This document shows, piece by piece, positions 58,910 to 64,000 of a stretch of DNA of 64,000 nucleotides (position 1 is its first letter; every line of letters starts with the position of its first letter). The stretch comes from an uncultured Christensenella sp. (lineage in GTDB: Bacteria; Bacillota; Clostridia; Christensenellales; Borkfalkiaceae), in NCBI GenBank assembly GCA_910585705.1, contig CAJUER010000003.1, positions 62,001 through 126,000 of the forward strand, in the 5' to 3' direction. The notes below the pieces were generated by a model. That model was not told where the DNA came from. It searched no databases and saw nothing but the letters and a program-made list of their open reading frames with translations. The translations under genes and the position numbers were made by a program.

Positions 58910-60140
58910 GTTGGAAAAAATTTCTCAAAAATCAGTGTTCGGTAAAATTGCGTCGCTCGCGTCGCGCGGTATGGACTTCGGAACGACCCGCACAAGGCGC
59001 ATGCTCGACGCGCTCGGCGGTCCAGACGGCAAGCTGAAAATAATTCATATCGCGGGTACAAACGGAAAGGGTTCGACTGCGGAATACGTCACGCGCATAC
59101 TTGTTGCGGCGGGCAGGCGCACGGGCACGTTTTCCTCGCCGGAAGTTTATTCGTATTTCGAACAGTTCCGCATAGACGGCAAGACAGTCGAACGCCGCCG
59201 CCTTGCGCAATGCTTTCTGCGCGCGTATGAAGTTGCCGAAAGTTTGGGCGCAACCCGTTTCGAGGCGGAAACGGCGGGAGCACTGCTCGCCTTTGCGGAA
59301 AGCGGCTGCGAATACGCGGTTGTGGAGTGCGGACTCGGCGGACTTAACGACGCGACAAACGCGGTGAATAAAAAAGAGCTTGCGATAATAACTTCGATAG
59401 GGCTCGAACACACTTCCGTTCTTGGCGGCACGCTTGAAGAAATATGCGCGCACAAGGCGGGCATAATAAAAAACTGCCCCGCATTGGTCAATGCGTACCA
59501 GTGCGGAGAGGTGAAAAAATATTTCGAAAATACAGGCGCGTTTTTCTGCGTTCCGTCGGAAATTTCCGAACGCGGTTTTACTTACGGCGGCGAAAGGTAT
59601 CGCATTAAAATGTACGGGGAGGCGCAGGCGTACAATGCGGCGTGCGCGGTTGAGGCGGCTCGGCGTTTAAATATCGGAGTGGACGCAATCCGAAAGGGGA
59701 TAGAAAGCACGGAGCTTCCCGGCAGGTGCGAGGTTATAAAAAAGGACAGAATTTATATCCTTGACGGGGCGCACAATCCGCAAAGCTTTTTACCGCTGTC
59801 GGATCTTCTCAAAAAGTATGCGGATAAAAAAATCACGGTAATTTACGGCTGTCTTTCGGACAAGGACGCGGCGGGCTGTCTTAAAATTTTAAGCTCGCTT
59901 GCGCAGAGCATAATTACCGTTCCGACGCGCGGCGTCCGCGCCTGCGGCGCACGGGAAACGCTGGAAGTATGTAAAAAATTATTTAAAAACGCGCGGTGCG
60001 AGGAGAGCGCTGAAAAGGCTTTAAATACGGCGGACGGCGAGGTGATAGCAGTTTGCGGCACGTTTACGATATTGAAAGAAGCAAAGCAAGCTATAAGGAG
60101 GCGGAGTTATGGACAGGCAAAAGGCGATAAAAGCCGTTGA
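58908..60140 (+). CDS. folC: Folylpolyglutamate synthase / dihydrofolate synthase
   Basis: Mur-ligase-like ATPase that adds glutamate to dihydropteroate and folates, 410 aa. Motifs: IHIAGTNGKGSTAEYV (P-loop), SSPEVYSYFEQFRIDG, and DGAHNPQSFLPL. The start is TTG 58908 (or TTG 58911) with AGGAGG 7 bases upstream. The 3' end overlaps folE by 32 bases. It is the first gene of the folate operon. Confidence 0.92.
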   Translation: MLEKISQKSVFGKIASLASRGMDFGTTRTRRMLDALGGPDGKLKIIHIAGTNGKGSTAEYVTRILVAAGRRTGTFSSPEVYSYFEQFRIDGKTVERRRLAQCFLRAYEVAESLGATRFEAETAGALLAFAESGCEYAVVECGLGGLNDATNAVNKKELAIITSIGLEHTSVLGGTLEEICAHKAGIIKNCPALVNAYQCGEVKKYFENTGAFFCVPSEISERGFTYGGERYRIKMYGEAQAYNAACAVEAARRLNIGVDAIRKGIESTELPGRCEVIKKDRIYILDGAHNPQSFLPLSDLLKKYADKKITVIYGCLSDKDAAGCLKILSSLAQSIITVPTRGVRACGARETLEVCKKLFKNARCEESAEKALNTADGEVIAVCGTFTILKEAKQAIRRRSYGQAKGDKSR

Positions 60141-60654
60141 GGATTTGTTGGACGCGCTCGGTGCGGACAGAAACAGCGAGGGGCTTAGGGATACCCCGCG
60201 CCGCGTTGCCGACGCTTACGCCGAATTGCTTTCGGGCGAAAACCAAACGGCGGAGGGGCATCTTTTAAAGACCTTTACGGCGGCAAGCGGCGAAATGGTG
60301 ATTGAAAGGGACATATTTTTCTCGTCCACTTGCGAACATCATTTAATGCCCTTTTTCGGAACGGTTGCAGTTGCGTATATTCCCGACGGAAAAGTGGCGG
60401 GCATATCCAAGCTGGCGCGTACGGTGGAGGTGTTTGCAAAACGTCTGCAAATTCAGGAAAGGCTTACCGAGCAGATTGCCGAAGAAATTATGCTCCGACT
60501 TGCGCCGAAGGGAGTTATGGTCATATGCGAAGCCGAACACACATGTATGACCTGTCGCGGAGTTAAGAAGTTCGGAAGCAAAACGATTTCTTACAGCGTT
60601 AAAGGGGATTTCCCCGAAGAAAAGAAGAGGGAAGTTTTCAATCTATTAAAATGA
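60109..60654 (+). CDS. folE: GTP cyclohydrolase I
   Basis: First enzyme of folate biosynthesis, GTP to dihydroneopterin triphosphate, 181 aa. The zinc ligands are present in CEHHLMPFFG and CMTCRGVKKFG; DTPRRVADAY is the N-terminal signature. Start ATG 60109 with GGAGGCGG as RBS inside folC. Overlaps folP by 4 bases. Confidence 0.95.
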   Translation: MDRQKAIKAVEDLLDALGADRNSEGLRDTPRRVADAYAELLSGENQTAEGHLLKTFTAASGEMVIERDIFFSSTCEHHLMPFFGTVAVAYIPDGKVAGISKLARTVEVFAKRLQIQERLTEQIAEEIMLRLAPKGVMVICEAEHTCMTCRGVKKFGSKTISYSVKGDFPEEKKREVFNLLK

Positions 60655-61430
60655 TAATCGCAAACAGAAAATTCGAGAACTACACTTACGTTATGGCTAT
60701 AATAAACTTAACGCCCGACAGCTTTTATGCGGCGAGCCGTAACAACGAATACACAATATTGAAGGCGGTGGAAAAAGCGCAGAAGGACGGAGCGGCGGTT
60801 ATAGACATAGGCGCGCAGTCAACGCGCCCGAATTACACCGAAGTAAGCGCGAACGAAGAAATTTCACGCTTTATTAAACCGTTAGAGCTTATAAAATGCA
60901 ACTTCGATATACCCGTTTCAATAGACACTTATTTTACTGAAAGCGCGAAAGCCGCGCTCGACTGCGGAGCCGATATGATAAACGACGTGTGGGGCTTGAC
61001 GCACGATAATGATATGGCTCGGACGGTGGCGGAATACAGAGCGTCCGTCTGCATAATGCACAATGCGCAAAAACCGCTTACGGGCGAAATTTTTCCGCAG
61101 ATCACTTCGTTTTTGCAAAACAGCGTAAACGTTGCGCTGGAAGCGGGTATAGACAAAAATAAAATCTGCCTTGACGGCGGAATAGGCTTTGCGAAGAACA
61201 GAGAACAGAATTTCGAGCTTTTAGAAAATTACGAAAAGCTTCACGCGCTCGGCTATCCTCTTCTGCTCGGCACAAGCCGCAAATCGATGTTCGGCGGCGA
61301 CGTGGCGGGCAGGCTTGCGCCTACGGTTGAATCGACGCGTCTCGCCGCACGCAAAAAAGTTCTGTTTGTGCGCGTTCACGACGTGAAGGAAAACGCGCAG
61401 GCAATAAAGGAAGTTTACGATGAAAATTAA
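60651..61430 (+). CDS. folP: Dihydropteroate synthase
   Basis: Joins pterin pyrophosphate with p-aminobenzoate; the sulfonamide target. 259 aa. Motifs: MAIINLTPDSFYAASR, GADMINDVWGL, LDGGIGFAKNREQN, and GTSRKSMFGG. Starts in the ATGA overlap with folE and overlaps folBK by 11 bases. Confidence 0.95.
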   Translation: MIIANRKFENYTYVMAIINLTPDSFYAASRNNEYTILKAVEKAQKDGAAVIDIGAQSTRPNYTEVSANEEISRFIKPLELIKCNFDIPVSIDTYFTESAKAALDCGADMINDVWGLTHDNDMARTVAEYRASVCIMHNAQKPLTGEIFPQITSFLQNSVNVALEAGIDKNKICLDGGIGFAKNREQNFELLENYEKLHALGYPLLLGTSRKSMFGGDVAGRLAPTVESTRLAARKKVLFVRVHDVKENAQAIKEVYDEN

Positions 61431-62214
61431 AATACGCGGACTCGAAATAAACGCCTGTCACGGAGTGCACGGCTTCGAAAAGCAAACGCCCCAGCGATTT
61501 GTGATAGACGCCGACCTTTCCGTCGATTTTTACGAAGCGGCTAAGCACGACGATTTGAATAAAACGGTCAACTACTCCGCCGTGTGTTCGCTTATCGCAA
61601 AGACGGTGACGGAAAACTGCTTCAATCTTATCGAATCGCTGGCCTACGCCTGCGCGTTCGCGGTAATGGAAAACTTTGCGACGGTTAGTAAAATCACGCT
61701 TACCGTAAAAAAGCCCGACGCTCCGCTTAAAGTTAAATTCGACAGCGTGGAAGCAGAAGCGGAGCTCGAACGCAACACCGTCTATCTATCGCTCGGTTCG
61801 AGTATGGGAGACAGGGCGGCGTATCTTGACAGCGCCGTCGATAAGCTGAAAGCCGTGCGCGGTGTAAAGGTTGAAAAGGTTTCCGAATATATGACGACCG
61901 AGCCGTACGGCGGAGTTGCGAAAAACAGCTTCCTCAACTGCGCCGCAAAAATAAAAACTCTTATTTCTCCCGAACAGCTGTTGCTTGAAATACACCGTAT
62001 AGAAAAGGAGTGTCGAAGGGTGCGCGATAAGCGCTGGGACGACAGAACGCTGGATATAGACATTATATTTTTCGGCAACAAAACCGTGCGAGAAGAAAAC
62101 CTGATAATCCCCCACCCCGATTATGCAAACCGCCCTTTCGTAACAGAACCCTTAAAGAATGTCGAGCCCGAGCTTTTTCTGCACGACAGGAATATATATT
62201 TAAAGGATTTATGA
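61420..62214 (+). CDS. folBK: Bifunctional dihydroneopterin aldolase / HPPK
   Basis: A fused enzyme of 264 aa. Residues 1-118 are FolB (IRGLEINACHGVHGFEKQ, SYACAFAV-like core), which makes 6-hydroxymethyl-dihydropterin. Residues 120-264 are FolK (VYLSLGSSMGDRAAYLDSAV, RDKRWDDRTLDIDIIFFGN), which pyrophosphorylates it. Together with folE and folP the operon covers most of the pathway; no pabA/B or folD is in the window. Confidence 0.93.
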   Translation: MKIKIRGLEINACHGVHGFEKQTPQRFVIDADLSVDFYEAAKHDDLNKTVNYSAVCSLIAKTVTENCFNLIESLAYACAFAVMENFATVSKITLTVKKPDAPLKVKFDSVEAEAELERNTVYLSLGSSMGDRAAYLDSAVDKLKAVRGVKVEKVSEYMTTEPYGGVAKNSFLNCAAKIKTLISPEQLLLEIHRIEKECRRVRDKRWDDRTLDIDIIFFGNKTVREENLIIPHPDYANRPFVTEPLKNVEPELFLHDRNIYLKDL

Positions 62215-62226
62215 TAAAACCGAGCA

Positions 62227-62262
62227 AAAAATCTTTGTGCAACTTGCACAAAGATTTTTAAA
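62227..62262 (+). terminator. Terminator of the folate operon
   Basis: A perfect stem of 16 bp (arm AAAAATCTTTGTGCAA, 1-base loop) with T-tract, 62227-62259. Confidence 0.9.
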
Positions 62263-62364
62263 AATTATATACAAATTGATAATAATATGATATAATCGCG
62301 AGGATTTGATTTATCGAAAAAGACAAAAATTACGAAGGCAAAAAGCCTTAACACGGAGTGCATT

Positions 62365-63879
62365 TTGGAAAAAATAGGCATCATTGATTTAGGTTCGAAT
62401 TCGGCGCGTCTCGTAATCGTCAACTTGTTTGCGGACGGTTATTTTATGGTTGTGGACGAGCTGAAAGAAAGCGTAAGGCTTGGTCAGGATATGGAGCGCG
62501 ACGGATTTTTAAAGCCGGCGCGCGTAGCCGAGACCATTAAAACGCTTAAAATGTTCCGCAAGCTGTGCGACGCAAGCAACGTATCGCGCATTATCGCGGT
62601 GGCTACCGCCGCCGTGCGCCGTGCGAAAAACCAGCACAGCTTTCTCGACGAAATTCAGGCGAGCTGCGGAATTAAGATTCGCGTTCTGACGGCGGAGGAG
62701 GAGGCGGTTTACGTCTATCGCGGAGTTATAAACTCTATGGACGTGCCAAAAGGTCTCATTCTCGAAATAGGCGGAGGTTCGACAAAAATCGTATATTACA
62801 ACCGCCGCAACATTTTAAACTATGTAACCCTCCCGTTCGGCGCGGTGACGCTGACGGGGCTGTTTTCGGAAGACGGCTTGAAGCCCGAAAAGCAGGCGAA
62901 AAAGATCGAGGAGTTCTTCACGGAACAGCTTAAAAAAGTCGAATGGATAAGCGAAATCGATCCCGACGTGCAGATGATCGGCGTGGGCGGCTCGTTCAGA
63001 AATCTTTTCAAAATAAACAAGATGGTCAAAAAGTACCCCCTCGACACGGTTCACAATTACTCGATGCCTATCGATGATTTCAACCGCGTTTACGATATGA
63101 TAAAGGTGCTCGACCTCGACAAAAAGAAGAAAATAAAGGGGCTTTCCGCCGAGCGTGCGGATATACTCCCCGCCGCGCTTGCAATTATAAAATCGTTTGT
63201 AGGCTACTTCGGCTTTGAAAAGATTTTAATGACGGGCGCGGGCATACGCGAAGGCATTATGTTCAACCAGGCTTTGCCGATTACGGAAGAAAAGCCCATT
63301 TCAGACGTTCTCAATTATTCGCTGACTACGCTCGTTAAATATTACGACTGCGACGAAAAGCACGTCGAGCACGTCGTGAATTTAAGCATACAGCTTTTCA
63401 AACAGTTGCGCGTTCTGCATAAATTCCCCCGTCAGTACCTGCGCGTTTTAAAGGTTGCGGCAACCCTGCACGACTGCGGCATGCGCATAAAATACTACAA
63501 CCACCAGCGCCACAGCTGTTATATGATTTTGAACGCCAACCTTTACGGCGTATCGCACCGCGATATTGTGCTTGCGGCGTTTACCGCTTGCTGTCACAAA
63601 AAAGAGGATATAAACGTTTACGAATGGGCGAGGTATAAGGATATTCTGAACGAGGACGATATGGAAATCGTCAAAAAGCTAGGCGTAATTTTGCGCATAG
63701 CGGAAAGCCTCGACAGGTCTATGTCCGGCACCGTGAAGTCGATAAACTGCGATATTTTAGGCGATTCCGTCATAATGAAGACGGAAGTGGACGGCGACGC
63801 CGCTCTCGAAATACGCAACGCAATGGCGGCTTCGGCAGAGTTTAAAAAATCTTTCCACAAAAATCTCGAAATACTTTAA
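62365..63879 (+). CDS. ppx: Ppx/GppA family exopolyphosphatase or pppGpp phosphatase
   Basis: A 504-residue protein starting with TTG after CGGAGTG. The N-terminal ASKHA domain has IGIIDLGSNSARLVIV, VATAAVRRAKNQHSFL and LEIGGGSTKIVYY. From about residue 320 an HD-type domain follows (AATLHDCGMRIKYYNH). It may cut polyphosphate or (p)ppGpp; the family cannot be resolved by eye. A TATAAT box at 62291-62296 has no clear -35. Confidence 0.88.
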   Translation: MEKIGIIDLGSNSARLVIVNLFADGYFMVVDELKESVRLGQDMERDGFLKPARVAETIKTLKMFRKLCDASNVSRIIAVATAAVRRAKNQHSFLDEIQASCGIKIRVLTAEEEAVYVYRGVINSMDVPKGLILEIGGGSTKIVYYNRRNILNYVTLPFGAVTLTGLFSEDGLKPEKQAKKIEEFFTEQLKKVEWISEIDPDVQMIGVGGSFRNLFKINKMVKKYPLDTVHNYSMPIDDFNRVYDMIKVLDLDKKKKIKGLSAERADILPAALAIIKSFVGYFGFEKILMTGAGIREGIMFNQALPITEEKPISDVLNYSLTTLVKYYDCDEKHVEHVVNLSIQLFKQLRVLHKFPRQYLRVLKVAATLHDCGMRIKYYNHQRHSCYMILNANLYGVSHRDIVLAAFTACCHKKEDINVYEWARYKDILNEDDMEIVKKLGVILRIAESLDRSMSGTVKSINCDILGDSVIMKTEVDGDAALEIRNAMAASAEFKKSFHKNLEIL

Positions 63880-63887
63880 TGTAAAAA

Positions 63888-63919
63888 TGCCGCCTAAACT
63901 TTGCGGCATTAAAAATTTT
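63888..63919 (+). terminator. Terminator after ppx
   Basis: AATGCCGC and its complement around a 9-base loop (63888-63912), then A/T-rich with TTTTT. The maf ATG follows at once. Confidence 0.7.
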
Positions 63920-63920
63920 T

Positions 63921-64000
63921 ATGTTTATTCTTGCGAGCGCCTCGCCGAGAAGACGCGAACTTTTGAAGCAGATTATTCCGAAGTTCGAGGTTATTCCTGC
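63921..64000 (+). CDS. maf: Maf nucleotide pyrophosphatase, N-terminal part (cut by window end)
   Basis: The first 26 residues read MFILASASPRRRELLKQI, the Maf signature (house-cleaning pyrophosphatase for modified nucleotides; often near septum genes). The rest lies beyond the window. No Shine-Dalgarno sequence precedes the ATG; the preceding terminator stem ends about 8 bases before it. Confidence 0.85.
   Translation, partial: MFILASASPRRRELLKQIIPKFEVIP

Noticed and set aside
1..64000. tRNA, rRNA, insertion sequences, prophage genes, attachment sites
   Set aside because: I scanned both strands for typical signatures and saw none; a tRNA search program would be needed to exclude a divergent tRNA.

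Overview
The window is about 64 kb from the chromosome of an endospore-forming Bacillota, most likely a member of Clostridia (mid-40s percent GC by eye). The lineage call rests on gene content and order: yqfC-yqfD-phoH-pgpH-ybeY-era-yqzL-recO, spoVT-flippase-mazG, spoIIGA-sigE-sigG, PPDK, and a split 2-hydroxyacyl-CoA dehydratase activase system. No rRNA, tRNA, CRISPR array, insertion sequence or prophage was seen. Both ends cut genes: the 3' end of ileS at the left and the 5' end of maf at the right.

Left part (1-10.7 kb): ileS end, an unknown protein, feoAB iron uptake, a pseudouridine synthase, a four-gene partner-switching operon (STAS antagonist, a degenerate HATPase, a SigB/SigF-type sigma factor, a second HATPase), a multispan membrane protein on the other strand, a PucR-type HTH protein with an S41 protease, and a divergent minD-minE pair. 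Next comes a 2,375-residue lipoprotein (10.9-18.1 kb). The block 18.2-24 kb keeps the Bacillus yqfC-to-recO order without dgkA and cdd, and is followed by a small HTH protein behind two perfect palindromes. PPDK with a histone-H1-like tail, a MATE exporter and lgt follow. A 2,572-residue surface protein (30.6-38.3 kb) sits behind a structured, terminator-controlled leader RNA.

Right part (38.5-64 kb): the spoVT cluster with mazG and a Dus enzyme, a small AT-rich insertion holding a frameshifted secreted protein, the spoIIGA-sigE-sigG cluster, an island with a SLOG-family gene behind a second structured leader RNA, MarR-DegV, three dehydratase-activase genes, and a two-component locus (AgrC-like kinase, Spo0A-like regulator) enclosing a 19-codon tryptophan-rich peptide gene. 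Last come CvpA-like, YlmC-like and DUF421/DUF4363 genes, a folate operon (folC-folE-folP-folBK) under a recognisable THF riboswitch, a Ppx/GppA phosphatase and maf.

Two observations stand out. First, the leaders at 30392-30567 and 47203-47364 share one plan: a promoter with a 17-bp spacer, a closing stem starting at +1, a 12-bp stem with a 40/41-nt apical region, and a post-stem segment that can pair either with the apical loop or with the terminator. The pairing bases differ between the two copies but complementarity is kept, which looks like a riboswitch-like class I cannot name. Second, the peptide/kinase/Spo0A-like locus looks like an uncharacterised peptide-signalling system. Both are inferences from sequence alone.
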